Of a stretch of DNA of 64,000 bases, positions 7,864-17,256 are shown in pieces (the stretch's first letter is position 1; every line of letters begins with the position of its first letter). The position numbers and the translations under genes were made by a program. Below the pieces are notes generated by a model. It did no database searches. It was not told the origin of the DNA and saw only the letters and a program-made list of their open reading frames with translations. This DNA is from Verrucomicrobiales bacterium. Its GTDB lineage: Bacteria > Verrucomicrobiota > Verrucomicrobiia > Verrucomicrobiales > DEV007. The DNA lies in contig JAKISY010000007.1 of the NCBI GenBank assembly GCA_021648365.1, forward strand, positions 20,372 through 84,371, given 5' to 3'.

Positions 7864-9369
7864 ATGAGAAATCTTCTCACCGACCCCATGTCCCGCCCGC
7901 AAGACCTCGGCGGTCCCATTCCCGATTCGCATCACGCGGTATCAGTGGCATTGCCGCTATGGCAACACGTGATCGGCTATGAAGAACAAGATCCCCAGGT
8001 GATCGAGCAATTACAATGCGGCTACCCGCGATTTTTCCTTCACCCCGATGTGGTCAAGTTGAATGCTCTGGCAGCCACCCGATTTGCTAAGCAAGACGAA
8101 GGCTGCGTTGTTTTTCCCTCACCTGCCGCCGCACAACGCTGCATGCTTTATATCAAAAAGCGTTTTGACGTCTCCAGTCGTAGCCAGTCTTTCGGATGGG
8201 AACAATTGACCGCTGTGATCTTAGCTGCAGATCAGCAAAGCTCAGCGCTGAAGTTCTGGCGCTTCGGCGGAGAAATCGTTAGTAGCCGCATGGCAGCAAG
8301 CGCCTTGGCTGCCAACAGTGATGCAAGTCAAGTATGCCCGTCCATCGCTAAGCAAGGAACTGCAGCTAAGCTCATAATACGCCAACGCCTCGCCGAGCTC
8401 AGCGGTCAACCGATCGAAGATGTGTTTCTGTTCTCCTGTGGCATGTCCGCCATCTTTGCTGTGCAACGAGTCGCCTCCAGCCGATTTCCAGGACGCAAAA
8501 GCGCCCAACTAGAATTCCCCTACGTCGATGCGCTCAAAGTACAGGAAGAATTTGGACCAGGGGTGCATGAATACCTCGGCGGCAGCAAGAACTTAACTGA
8601 AGAACTAAGGCGACGCTTAGAGACAGAACCTCTCTCTGCCGTTTACACCGAAGTCCCAAGCAACCCACTACTGCGCACCGCCGATCTCGCGGCAGTAGCT
8701 GAATTGACTCGCAGCCATCGAGTCCCACTCATCATCGACGACACAGTAGGCTCTGTCGTCAACGTAGATGCCTTTCTTTTTGCTGATGTCGTCACCACCA
8801 GCCTAACCAAATATTTCAGCGGAGTCGGCGATGTGATGGGTGGAGCTGTTATTTTGAATCATCGCTCTGCCAGCGCCGACTACCTTCGCCAAGGTCTAAA
8901 AAAAGAAAGCGGCGATGACCTTTGGTTGGAAGATGCCATCGTGCTTGAAAAAAATTCTCGCGATTTTGTCCAGCGTGTACTGCAAATCAACCGCACCACC
9001 GAACAAGTAGTCGATTATTTAGCCGCCCACCCCTTGGTGGCCGAAGTCTGCTACCCGCGCGATCATTTTCGCACAGAATTCGATGCCATTCGCAGAGAGG
9101 GAGGTGGTTTTGGCGGCATGCTCTCCATCCTGCTAAAAGGCAGCGAACAAAGCGCCGCCAAGTTTTATGACGCCCTACAAATCAGTAAAGGGCCCAGCCT
9201 AGGCGCCAATTACAGTCTCGCTTGCCCCTACACCCTACTAGCTCATTACGACGAATTGCCATGGGCCGAATCTTGGGGAGTCCAGCGCGAGCTGATTCGT
9301 ATCAGTGTCGGCTTAGAAAATGCCGATGAACTGATTCGCCGACTGCAAGACGCCTTCGATGCGGTGTGA
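7864..9369 (+). CDS. cystathionine gamma-synthase of the fungal STR2 type
   Basis: A 501-residue PLP-fold protein with an extra N-terminal domain. Its opening (PIPDSHHAVSVALPLWQHV, then GYEEQ and GYPRFFLHP), the block GGEIVSSRMA and the C-terminal LQISKGPSLGANYSLACPY closely resemble, from memory, the fungal cystathionine gamma-synthase STR2/YJR130C, which joins an activated homoserine to cysteine. The PLP lysine is Lys316 in TTSLTKYFSG, preceded by IIDDTVGSVVN. The start could also be ATG 7888 (MSRPQDLGG). Its tandem position after another transsulfuration gene supports a role in cystathionine metabolism; catalytic specificity is inferred. Confidence 0.8.
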   Translation: MRNLLTDPMSRPQDLGGPIPDSHHAVSVALPLWQHVIGYEEQDPQVIEQLQCGYPRFFLHPDVVKLNALAATRFAKQDEGCVVFPSPAAAQRCMLYIKKRFDVSSRSQSFGWEQLTAVILAADQQSSALKFWRFGGEIVSSRMAASALAANSDASQVCPSIAKQGTAAKLIIRQRLAELSGQPIEDVFLFSCGMSAIFAVQRVASSRFPGRKSAQLEFPYVDALKVQEEFGPGVHEYLGGSKNLTEELRRRLETEPLSAVYTEVPSNPLLRTADLAAVAELTRSHRVPLIIDDTVGSVVNVDAFLFADVVTTSLTKYFSGVGDVMGGAVILNHRSASADYLRQGLKKESGDDLWLEDAIVLEKNSRDFVQRVLQINRTTEQVVDYLAAHPLVAEVCYPRDHFRTEFDAIRREGGGFGGMLSILLKGSEQSAAKFYDALQISKGPSLGANYSLACPYTLLAHYDELPWAESWGVQRELIRISVGLENADELIRRLQDAFDAV

Positions 9370-9685
9370 TCAGCCTTATTTCCTTCTGGTAATTATTACA
9401 ATTCTGAAAGCCGCACAAAAAAAGGGATTTTCTTTGAACAAATTTGACTTTTTTGTAGTCTATGCTAAGAGCGAGTTGTAAAAAACAGGGCTTAAGTTCG
9501 GGGGAAATCCAATTCTAACCAGAATAGGACGGCTTTTTGTTAATGAAAAGACAAATTTACCTCGTAATAACGCTGAAATAATAGTAAACACTTGCCGTTA
9601 GAACGTATAGACGGTTAAGCAGATAGATTTAGAACCAAGTAATCGGAGCCCCTGATCCAATACCAATAGATAAACAAAGAGAGAC
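9370..9685. other. 316-base AT-rich intergenic region upstream of the sigma factor gene
   Basis: No reading frame is supported here. It must hold the promoter and a long leader of the sigma gene. A TTGACT at 9444-9449 and a TATGCT at 9461-9466 resemble promoter hexamers but are only 11 bases apart, so they are not one standard promoter. A small hairpin (ATTCT/AGAAT arms inside 9509-9528) followed by a T-run at 9534-9538 could be a weak terminator or leader structure. The sequence AAAGAGAGAC directly before the ATG at 9686 could act as ribosome-binding site. Confidence 0.4.
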
Positions 9686-10624
9686 ATGGCGAATCTTGAA
9701 TTAGATGGGGGCATCAAAATTTACCTGCGGGAGATCGGCAAAACGCCGCTCTTAACTCGTGAGGAGGAAGTAGAGTTGGCAGATCGTATTAAGGTCGGCG
9801 ATGCGGAAGCACGCTCGCACATGATCAAAGCCAATTTGCGATTAGTGGTGAAAATCGCCCAAGATTACGCCAATTACGGCCTACCTTTGTTGGATTTGAT
9901 TTCCGAAGGGAATATTGGCCTGATGAAAGCCGTCGAACGCTTCGACCCTAATAAAGGGGGCAAATTAAGTACTTACGCAGCTTGGTGGATCAAACAGTCC
10001 ATCAAACGCGCTTTGGCGAACCAAAGCAAAACCATTCGCCTACCTGTCCACATGGTGGACAAAATTTCTAAAATGCGACGTGTGGCTATGGTTCTCAGCG
10101 AAGAGCTGGGGAGAGAACCCACCGACGAAGAATTAGCAGATGAGATCGGCATCGATCGCGCCAAGCTATCGCATCTGAAGTCCGCAGCTCTGCGCCCAGC
10201 CTCGCTGGATGCGCCGATCAGCGACGACGACAATACCGAATTTGGCGAAATCATTGGTGACGAAAAAGCACAGACTCCCTTGGATCTTGTCAGTCACAAA
10301 AACATGCACCTGCAGTTGGATGACTTGTTAGAAGTGCTCGACGAACGCGAACGCAAGATTGTCGATGCACGTTTTGGCCTCAATGGTCAAAAACCTCGCA
10401 CTTTGGAAGAAGTGGGGCAAGTCTTCGGCGTCACTCGTGAGCGTATTCGCCAATTGCAAAACATCGCGCTGAAAAAATTGCGTCGAGCCTTGCAGAAAAA
10501 AGAAGATCCTGGCCCACGCCCAGTAGGCGGTCCCGCCCCACGCAAAACCGAGAAATCTGCAGTGCTCGATGCACTGCTTGCGATGGAAGACGAAGGTGAA
10601 GACGTGGCACTCGCCAATTCTTAA
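9686..10624 (+). CDS. sigma-70 family RNA polymerase sigma factor (primary/group 2-like, short)
   Basis: A 312-residue sigma factor with region 1.2 (GIKIYLREIGKTPLLTREEE), region 2 (KANLRLVVKIAQDY, DLISEGNIGLMKAVERFDP, and the -10 recognition helix FSTYAAWWIKQ-like KLSTYAAWWIKQSIKRAL), region 3 (GREPTDEELADEIGI) and region 4 (GVTRERIRQLQNIALKKLRR). It lacks region 1.1 and the long non-conserved insert of classical RpoD, so it is either a compact housekeeping sigma or a group 2 factor. Region 2.4 and 4.2 look fully conserved, so recognition of standard -35/-10 promoters is expected. It is monocistronic, with a strong terminator at 10651-10688. Confidence 0.92.
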   Translation: MANLELDGGIKIYLREIGKTPLLTREEEVELADRIKVGDAEARSHMIKANLRLVVKIAQDYANYGLPLLDLISEGNIGLMKAVERFDPNKGGKLSTYAAWWIKQSIKRALANQSKTIRLPVHMVDKISKMRRVAMVLSEELGREPTDEELADEIGIDRAKLSHLKSAALRPASLDAPISDDDNTEFGEIIGDEKAQTPLDLVSHKNMHLQLDDLLEVLDERERKIVDARFGLNGQKPRTLEEVGQVFGVTRERIRQLQNIALKKLRRALQKKEDPGPRPVGGPAPRKTEKSAVLDALLAMEDEGEDVALANS

Positions 10625-10650
10625 AGCCTACGGACAAGCCGTGCGATAAT

Positions 10651-10688
10651 GAAGCGTAGTGTGGGTGTCCTCACCCGCTTCTTTTTTT
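10651..10688 (+). terminator. intrinsic terminator of the sigma factor gene
   Basis: GAAGC (10651-10655) pairs with GCTTC, and GGGTG with CACCC around a TCCT loop, with a short bulge between the two stems; a run of seven T follows at 10682-10688. It lies 27 bases after the sigma stop codon. Confidence 0.75.
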
Positions 10689-10710
10689 GACTCGCGCTAT
10701 ATATAAAAAT

Positions 10711-11177
10711 GTGGAACAGGTCTTGTAAGCCGGATTCTGTTCTTCGGTCAGTATTGGACGAACCAAAACTCACCAAAGCACGATCATTTATCTAAAACCA
10801 CCGATCCGAAGATCGATCGCCTTCCTCACTTACGTGAGGTGCGACTATTACCCGGACTCATTCTCGGTCACCGAAGTTTCCGAAAGCCGGGCAGGCTGCC
10901 CGTTTGTCCTGTTATGTCTTGCACCGCGCGGGGTTTGTCGTGCCTCCTCAGTTACCTGAAGGAGCGGTGAGCTCTTACCTCGCCATTTCACCCTTACTCC
11001 TTTCTGCAAAAACAAAAAAGAGCGGTTTATTTTCTGCGACACTTTCCGTCAACGGGAGCTTTCGCTACCCATCTCCCCTGGTTTCTCAGGGCGACGCTGC
11101 CTTATGGTGTCCGGACTTTCCTCTGAGTTGCAACAACCGAAGTCGTGCAAACAGCGATCATCACCGACCTGTTCCAC
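10711..11177 (-). ncRNA. rnpB: RNase P RNA (M1-like)
   Basis: Catalytic RNA that trims the 5' ends of tRNA precursors. Read on the minus strand, the 5' side has the conserved core GAGGAAAGTCCGGAC (complement of 11109-11123) and the 3' side ACAGAATCCGGCTTAC (complement of 10725-10740), the two halves of helix P4. The ends are defined by a perfect 12-base P1 helix: GTGGAACAGGTC at the 5' end (complement of 11166-11177) pairs with GACCTGTTCCAC at the 3' end (complement of 10711-10722). About 467 bases, a little above the usual length of type A molecules. Short reading frames inside are chance. Confidence 0.96.
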
Positions 11178-11217
11178 AGGACTACCCTAGCCGTATTCAC
11201 TGCTCAGGTAAAGGGGC

Positions 11218-11724
11218 TCAATTCACAAAAAAAGCATCTGTGATATAATAAACGATCATCAGCACGGATACGCCAAGTTTAGCGATCAATCCTGCCCCGC
11301 CACCAAGCAAGGTGCCCCAAGTTGATTTGGTCGCTGAGTTGAGCTCTTTTTTAGCAAAAATCATCTCAAAGAGAAAGGCTCCCAATAGCGGGCCAATCAC
11401 CAAACCGATAAAACCAAAAAAGATGCCGATGATGCCACCGAGGATCGCTCCACCTATTCCCCACTTGCTCGCTCCGAACCACTTGGCTCCAATCGCACCA
11501 CTGACCCAATCCACCAAAATGGAAGCGGCAAATAATACCGTCAATATCACGAAACTCACCCATGTCAGACCACTCTCACTCTGACCAAAAAGAAAATAGT
11601 GCGCCACCGCGCCAAGCAGTATAAACAACGAGCCCGGAAGAATCGGCAAAAAGGTGCCGATGAAACCCCCAAAAATCAAGGTCACCACCGTCACCCATTT
11701 TACGATTAGAATAAATATCTCCAT
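11218..11724 (-). CDS. DUF456 family membrane protein
   Basis: A 168-residue, strongly hydrophobic protein with glycine-rich transmembrane segments, matching the DUF456 pattern: an N-terminal FGGFIGTFLPILPGSLFIL hairpin, a middle DWVSGAIGAKWFGASKWG stretch and a GGIIGIFFGFIGLVIGPLLG helix with GxxxG spacing. About four to five membrane segments are likely, in the inner membrane. The function of the family is not established. It begins just upstream of rnpB's 5' end and could be read together with rnpB on the minus strand. Confidence 0.85.
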   Translation of the reverse strand: MEIFILIVKWVTVVTLIFGGFIGTFLPILPGSLFILLGAVAHYFLFGQSESGLTWVSFVILTVLFAASILVDWVSGAIGAKWFGASKWGIGGAILGGIIGIFFGFIGLVIGPLLGAFLFEMIFAKKELNSATKSTWGTLLGGGAGLIAKLGVSVLMIVYYITDAFFVN

Positions 11725-11779
11725 TAATTTTCGCTGAACTGAAGATTTTCACCAAACCTGAACTTACTCACTGCAGCCC

Positions 11780-12442
11780 TCAGTCTTTCCAATTGATCTT
11801 CTCCACCACCGGCCCTCTTTTCCCTTTGGGCCAAGTGTCCTCTTCTGGAGTGGCAGGCTTTGCTTCGCTATCACTACCCTCTGGCCAACCTAGATAGAAA
11901 ATCCCCAAACACTGATCTCTTTCTGGCTCGAGTTCGATAAACTTGGTCATCTCGGCGGTGTAGACAATCGGCGGGGTGGACCAAAACCCACCCAAACCAA
12001 TCGCCGAGGCTGTGAGGTGCATGTTTTGCACCGCGCAAGCCACCGCTTCGATCTCTTCTACTTCTGGAATCTTTTCTGAATCCTGGCGCTTCATACCGAT
12101 CACAATCGCCACATCTGCTTGCAAAGGGTTGCGCCCTAATTTCTCCAATTTGTCTTCGCGGAAATCCTCTTCTGAAGTTTTCAACACATAGAGACGACGT
12201 AAATAGGCCGCTAGATCTTCGCGAGCCTCACCCGTAAAAACGGTGAAGCGCCAAGGCTCGGTCAAGCCATGACTAGGCGCCCAATTAGCATTCTCGAGAA
12301 TCGCTGCAACAAAACGCTTGTCCACCGCTACATTGTTCATCTGATCTGGCTTGATCGTGCGACGGCGACGGATCAACGCCGACGCCGCAGCGAGACGCAA
12401 AGAAGTAGGATCAAGTGGGACGTCAGGTGTATCTTCAGACAT
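11780..12442 (-). CDS. nitroreductase family FMN-dependent oxidoreductase
   Basis: A 220-residue nitroreductase-fold protein. The start at ATG 12442 (MSEDTPD) is preferred because a GGGG tract lies just before it; ATG 12451 is possible. The family signature IRRRRTIKPDQM, then NANWAPSHGLTEPWRF (FMN contacts) and GLGGFWSTPPIVY are visible, most like the YdjA/small nitroreductase branch. Such enzymes reduce nitro-aromatics or quinones with NAD(P)H; the physiological substrate is unknown. Spaced 54 bases from rfaE1 upstream on the same strand. Confidence 0.85.
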   Translation of the reverse strand: MSEDTPDVPLDPTSLRLAAASALIRRRRTIKPDQMNNVAVDKRFVAAILENANWAPSHGLTEPWRFTVFTGEAREDLAAYLRRLYVLKTSEEDFREDKLEKLGRNPLQADVAIVIGMKRQDSEKIPEVEEIEAVACAVQNMHLTASAIGLGGFWSTPPIVYTAEMTKFIELEPERDQCLGIFYLGWPEGSDSEAKPATPEEDTWPKGKRGPVVEKINWKD

Positions 12443-12495
12443 AGACCCCATTCTTGGACTGCTCGCCGTTGGCTGTCAAGTGAGCACTTCTGTAT

Positions 12496-13494
12496 TCACT
12501 CTGCCACCGCTTTCAATAAATCGTCTTTAGTGATTTCTGCGGTACCTAATTTTCCTACCACGACTCCACTAGCGCGGTTCGAGAGATCGGCGGCAGTTAA
12601 GGCATTGGCGCCGGCACAGAGCGCCATGGTGAACACGGCGATGGCTGTATCGCCAGCACCAGATACATCGAACACCTCGCGGGCACGAGTCGGGATGTGA
12701 TACGGCGCCCCGCCGTCACAAAACAAAATCATGCCCTGTTCGCCTAAGGTGATCAACACGTATTGACTGTGCCAACGCTTGAGCAAGACACTACCAACTT
12801 TCAATAAATCTACATCTTCTAGCGGTGGCAAATGACCCCCGAAATCCTGCATGCCCGCTTCATGAAAAGCCTCACTGCGGTTGGGTTTGACAGTGCAGAC
12901 CCCTTTCCAGTCGATGCAGTTTTTTGGGTTAGGATCTACAGTAACCAGAACATCTCCTGCTGTGGCAATCTCTACGACCTCCCGCACTAGCGCGTCGTCA
13001 ATCAGCCCCTTGCCATAGTCTTCGATGATGATGCCATCCACTTCGCTGATCACAGCTCGCAATTGATTCAATATTAAGCTACGCGCGCTGTCACTAAGGG
13101 CTTGTTTTTTCTCGCGATCAATGCGCACCACTTGTTGATGCTGCGCAACCACTCGAGTTTTAGTGATGGTAGAAAAACTTTTCTCCACTAGCATGTGATC
13201 GATGCCAATATGATTTTTTTCTAAAGTATCTGCTAAGACCTCGCCTTCACTGTCGGCTCCGATCAAGCCGATCAGTTCAGCTTTAGCTCCAAAAGGCGTG
13301 ATGTTGCGCGCAACATTGGCGGCTCCGCCTGGGTAAACCGATTCGCGACTGACCTCGACAACCGGCACGGGTGCTTCGGGAGAAATCCGCGTCACGTTGC
13401 CCCAAATAAAACGGTCCAACATCACATCGCCAATCACTACGATACGTAGCTTGCTGAATGATTCGATCAATGATTCTATATCCTTGTTTGACAT
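12496..13494 (-). CDS. rfaE1: D-glycero-beta-D-manno-heptose-7-phosphate kinase (RfaE1/HldE kinase domain)
   Basis: PfkB/ribokinase-fold kinase of 332 residues that phosphorylates heptose-7-phosphate at C1 for ADP-heptose and LPS inner-core synthesis. Motifs: VVIGDVMLDRFIWG at the N-terminus, ISPEAPVPVV and YPGGAANVARNI (sugar site), GLIGADSEG, and the catalytic VSGAGDTAIAVF near the C-terminus. It is the kinase domain alone, without the adenylyltransferase half of E. coli HldE. Its presence implies heptose-containing LPS. It follows dnaE at 21 bases on the same strand. Confidence 0.9.
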   Translation of the reverse strand: MSNKDIESLIESFSKLRIVVIGDVMLDRFIWGNVTRISPEAPVPVVEVSRESVYPGGAANVARNITPFGAKAELIGLIGADSEGEVLADTLEKNHIGIDHMLVEKSFSTITKTRVVAQHQQVVRIDREKKQALSDSARSLILNQLRAVISEVDGIIIEDYGKGLIDDALVREVVEIATAGDVLVTVDPNPKNCIDWKGVCTVKPNRSEAFHEAGMQDFGGHLPPLEDVDLLKVGSVLLKRWHSQYVLITLGEQGMILFCDGGAPYHIPTRAREVFDVSGAGDTAIAVFTMALCAGANALTAADLSNRASGVVVGKLGTAEITKDDLLKAVAE

Positions 13495-13515
13495 GATGGT
13501 ATATTTTACAAAATT

Positions 13516-16500
13516 CTAAACGCCCTTCATCCACACTGAGAGCAAGTGTTTTAACTCAGCGCTCCCGTCCACCCGATAGGTATCTGATGCAGTCAAGGTC
13601 AGTTGCCTGCCGTCGGCACGGCTCATGCGCAACTGCAAGGGACAGTTACCCGGAAATTTACTCGCCACGTCTTTGATATACAATAAATCCTCGCCGGTAT
13701 CACGGTCGCAGGAGAGATAGACCAAAAAGGGTTTCCCAGATACCATCCGCTCTGCGCTAACACTTCCATTTGCATTTCCGTTGGAACCATTCGCGCCCGC
13801 TGCATTGGCATGCGTGGCTACCAGCGGCTTAAAGTTCACCGAGGTCAGTCGTTTGGTTTCAGTTCGATCATCCATTTCGACCTTAGCCTCGACGATCAAT
13901 ACCTTGCCTTTTTCAAATAGCGCGTTGCACTTAATGTAAACTTCGTTCCACACCATGACATCGCTATGTCCCGAAAAATCCTCCAAACCAAGGATAGCAA
14001 AAGGCTTGCCACCACGCTTGGTGTAGCGCACTTGCACGGCATCTAGAATCCCTGCAAAACTGTGCGTTTTCTTTTCTCTCAAATCAGCAATATCACAGAT
14101 CTGTTCAAACTTACCCGCCTCGATCGTCGCGCGGTAAGGATCTAGTGGGTGTCCCGTGACATAAAAACCTAACAACTCTTTTTCGTGAGTCAGCATTTCT
14201 GCTGGCGACCAAATCACCCGCTCTACCCCATCTAATGATGGCATCGGTGCGGCAGCAGCCACTTCGGTCATGTCAAAAAGTGAAACCTGCCCACTCGCAC
14301 GATCTTTAGCTGCGGCACTGGAGGCGGCGATCACTTGACTCAGGCGCGAAAACATCTCATCTCTACGCGATTCACTGAAGTCAAACGCCCCCGCTTTGAT
14401 CAAGCTCTCCATGATCTTCTTGTTAACGGTCTTGCTGTCTAATCGAGTGGCAAAATCCTCAAGCGTTTCAAAATCACCCTTTTGCTCTCTGTTGGTGATA
14501 GCAGTCTGCATCGCCGCGCCACCGACATTTTTGACCGCCGCTAAGCCGAAGCGGATCGCTTTGGCGGTGGCTGTTTTAGCTTCTCCATCCCCCCACTCAG
14601 GCACAAATTTCAAAGAGCTGCGATTGACATCGGGCGCCAAAATCTTAATCCCCATGTTTTTACATTCCGCCACGAACACGGAGATTTTTTCAGTATTGTT
14701 AATCTCATTGCTCAACAAAGCTGCCATGAACTCAACCGGATAGTTAGCTTTCAGGTAAGCCGTTTGATAGCTGATCAATCCATAAGCAGCACTGTGAGAT
14801 TTATTAAACCCGTAACCCGCGAATTTTTCCAGTAAGTCAAAAATCTCATTCGCTTTTTTTTCTGGAATCTGATTCACCGAAGCGCAGCCATCGACGAATT
14901 TGATGCGTTGCTTCTGCATCTCGGACACCTTCTTTTTACCCATCGCGCGACGCAGCATATCCGCCTCACCGAGGCTGTATCCAGCAAGAACGTTAGCAGC
15001 TTTCTGCACCTGCTCTTGATAGATCATGATACCGAAAGTTTCCGCACTAACGCCCTCCAACAATGGGTGAAGGTACTCGACTTTCTTTTTGCCTTTTTTC
15101 CGATCAATAAAGTCGGGGATCAGCTCCATCGGCCCAGGACGATAGAGCGCGATCAAAGCGATGATGTCCTCAATACGGGTCACTCCGAAACGACGGCAAA
15201 GGCTCATCATGCCACCAGACTCCAACTGAAATACGCCAATCGTCTCCCCGCGATTCAGCAAGTCAAAGGCTGCCGTGTCATCTAGCTCTGTCACGTCGAG
15301 CTTGAAATCTGGCTCTCGCATATGGATCAAGTCCACCGCGTCTTGAATCACTGTTAGGGTTTTCAAACCCAGAAAATCCATCTTCAACATGCCCAACTCG
15401 GTCAGCGGCGCCATCGCATACTGAGTCACCACCTCTTCCTCTTTGCCACGAGTCAACGCGATGTATTCCGACAAGTCTCGGTCGCCGATGACGATACCCG
15501 CTGCGTGAATCCCAGTGCCACGAGTGAGTCCTTCGAGGAACATCGAATAGTCCCACACCTTTTTACTAGCCGCCTCGGTCGCTAAGGCTTCTTTCAAATC
15601 GGGGTTTTTATTCTTAGCATCCTTGAGCGTGATGTTCAGCTCATTGGGAATCATTTTGGCTAGCCGGTCGCCATCGCCATAGCTCAGACCCAGCACACGC
15701 GCCACATCGCGCACCACACTTTTTGCCCCTAGAGTACCAAAAGTCACAATATGCGACACCGCACGATCACCATACTTTTGGCGCACATACTCGATCACTT
15801 CACCACGCCGAGATTGACAAAAATCCACATCGATATCGGGCGGGGATACACGCTCGGGGTTGAGGAAACGTTCGAAAATCAAACCAAATCGCATCGGACA
15901 CAGATCGGTGATCCACAAAACATACGCGACTAAAGATCCCGCCGCCGAGCCACGACCAGGCCCTACTGGAATACCGTTGTCTCGCGCCCATTTGATGAAA
16001 TCCCAAGTGATGAGGAAATAGGAGAGGAAACCCATTTTCTCCATGATGCCGATTTCATAATCAAGTCGAGTTTTCAGCTCTTGATCGGTGTCCGCGCGAT
16101 CTCCATAACGTGCTCGCAGACCTTTGAGACAAAGTTCGCGAAAGTAATCCTCGCGGCTCAACTCTCCAGGCGTATCAAACTGGGGGTATTTAGCTGAACT
16201 GGTCGGATCAAGCTCCATCGTGACATCACAACGGTCGGCGATAGCATAAGTATTGCTGATCGCCCCTGGCACGTGCTTGAACAGCCCCATCATCTCGCGA
16301 GTCGTCTTGAAGTACACCTCGGGCGTATAGTGCTGGCGATTTTCATCCATCTGCAGCGACCCGCTACCAATGCAGATCATCACGTCATGCGCCTCGTGGT
16401 GCTTGCGCTCAAGAAAATGCACGTCATTGGCTGCCACCAGACCCAGATCATATTCTTGACTGAATTTCATCATCTGGTCAGTGCAACGATGTTGCTGATC

Positions 16501-17055
16501 CAAACCGTGATCGTGAACTTCTAAGAAAAAATTCTCTTTGCCAAAAATATCACTAAAGTCTCCGATACTTTTGCGCGCTGCGTCAAGTTGCTCATCTAGG
16601 ATCATCTGGTTGATCTCGCCATTGAGGCAACCGCTCAGACAAATCAAACCTTCGGAATATTCCTCCAATGCCTCTTTGTCGACACGTGGTTTATAATAAT
16701 TGCCATCCAAATGGCCTTTGGTGACCAACTTAGTCAGATTGTACCAACCCTTGTTGTTGGTAGCCAAGAGCGTGAGATGAGAACTGCGTCGTTTTTTCGG
16801 ATCTGGATCGCGACTGGTCAGACTCACCCCTGGAGGAGTCAGATACACCTCACAGCCAATGATCGGCTTGATCCCTGCACTGGTCGCTTTTTGATAAAAA
16901 TCAATCGCACCAAAAATGTTGCCGTGATCCGTCATCGCCACTGCTGGCATCTTGCAACGCTCGGTTTTTTTGACCAAGTCAGCAATCCGTACAGCACCAT
17001 CGAGTAGGGAATACTCGGTGTGCAAATGAAGATGAATGAAAGGGTCGGCTGCCAT
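13516..17055 (-). CDS. dnaE: DNA polymerase III alpha subunit
   Basis: Replicative polymerase subunit, 1179 residues, DnaE1 type. Order of domains: PHP domain (HLHTEYSLLDGA, MTDHGNIFGAIDFY), polymerase palm/fingers with GPGRGSAAGSLVAY and the catalytic PDIDVDF, the FGTLGAKSVVRDVARVLG block, GIMIYQEQVQ, the helix-hairpin-helix GYGFNKSHSAAYGLISYQTAYL region split over the thumb, and a C-terminal OB-fold (FAGILDAVQVRYTKRGGKPF). Length is typical. Starts at ATG 17055 and appears to lead a minus-strand unit with rfaE1. Confidence 0.97.
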   Translation of the reverse strand: MAADPFIHLHLHTEYSLLDGAVRIADLVKKTERCKMPAVAMTDHGNIFGAIDFYQKATSAGIKPIIGCEVYLTPPGVSLTSRDPDPKKRRSSHLTLLATNNKGWYNLTKLVTKGHLDGNYYKPRVDKEALEEYSEGLICLSGCLNGEINQMILDEQLDAARKSIGDFSDIFGKENFFLEVHDHGLDQQHRCTDQMMKFSQEYDLGLVAANDVHFLERKHHEAHDVMICIGSGSLQMDENRQHYTPEVYFKTTREMMGLFKHVPGAISNTYAIADRCDVTMELDPTSSAKYPQFDTPGELSREDYFRELCLKGLRARYGDRADTDQELKTRLDYEIGIMEKMGFLSYFLITWDFIKWARDNGIPVGPGRGSAAGSLVAYVLWITDLCPMRFGLIFERFLNPERVSPPDIDVDFCQSRRGEVIEYVRQKYGDRAVSHIVTFGTLGAKSVVRDVARVLGLSYGDGDRLAKMIPNELNITLKDAKNKNPDLKEALATEAASKKVWDYSMFLEGLTRGTGIHAAGIVIGDRDLSEYIALTRGKEEEVVTQYAMAPLTELGMLKMDFLGLKTLTVIQDAVDLIHMREPDFKLDVTELDDTAAFDLLNRGETIGVFQLESGGMMSLCRRFGVTRIEDIIALIALYRPGPMELIPDFIDRKKGKKKVEYLHPLLEGVSAETFGIMIYQEQVQKAANVLAGYSLGEADMLRRAMGKKKVSEMQKQRIKFVDGCASVNQIPEKKANEIFDLLEKFAGYGFNKSHSAAYGLISYQTAYLKANYPVEFMAALLSNEINNTEKISVFVAECKNMGIKILAPDVNRSSLKFVPEWGDGEAKTATAKAIRFGLAAVKNVGGAAMQTAITNREQKGDFETLEDFATRLDSKTVNKKIMESLIKAGAFDFSESRRDEMFSRLSQVIAASSAAAKDRASGQVSLFDMTEVAAAAPMPSLDGVERVIWSPAEMLTHEKELLGFYVTGHPLDPYRATIEAGKFEQICDIADLREKKTHSFAGILDAVQVRYTKRGGKPFAILGLEDFSGHSDVMVWNEVYIKCNALFEKGKVLIVEAKVEMDDRTETKRLTSVNFKPLVATHANAAGANGSNGNANGSVSAERMVSGKPFLVYLSCDRDTGEDLLYIKDVASKFPGNCPLQLRMSRADGRQLTLTASDTYRVDGSAELKHLLSVWMKGV

Positions 17056-17163
17056 CAGGGAATGTATTCATGCACCTTAAAGAGATAGCTACCCTCCTTG
17101 CAAGCAAGCTTTGTCTCTAGAGCAAAAAATATCTTCAGCTGACCACGTATTTTACAGATTTTC

Positions 17164-17210
17164 CAACAAGACAATTCCCTGTCCGCCCGGACAGTTAAAT
17201 CGTCTTGTTG
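17164..17210. repeat. 47-base interrupted inverted repeat upstream of hisB
   Basis: Two nested perfect arm pairs: outer CAACAAGAC (17164-17172) with GTCTTGTTG (17202-17210), and inner CTGTCCG (17179-17185) with CGGACAG (17188-17194). It lies between the divergent dnaE and hisB genes, just before the hisB promoter candidate. No T-run follows in either direction, so it is not an ordinary terminator. It could be an operator, an RNA structure on an upstream transcript or a mobile palindrome. Confidence 0.7.
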
Positions 17211-17220
17211 CCATGCTCTG

Positions 17221-17248
17221 TTGACAGTGGCCGTGTCGCAGTTACGAT
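17221..17248 (+). promoter_or_regulatory. candidate hisB promoter
   Basis: TTGACA (17221-17226), a perfect -35 hexamer, and TACGAT (17243-17248, 4 of 6 to TATAAT) are 16 bases apart. A start site would fall near 17255, only about two bases before the hisB ATG at 17257, which would make the message leaderless or nearly so. Confidence 0.45.
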
Positions 17249-17256
17249 TCTATATC

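Noticed and set aside
9444..9466. TTGACT and TATGCT as a sigma-gene promoter
   Set aside because: The spacing of 11 bases is too short for a standard promoter; kept only as part of the intergenic description.
10848..11248. Two short open reading frames over the RNase P RNA region
   Set aside because: They lie within rnpB, whose conserved core and P1 helix explain the sequence; the translations show no family features.
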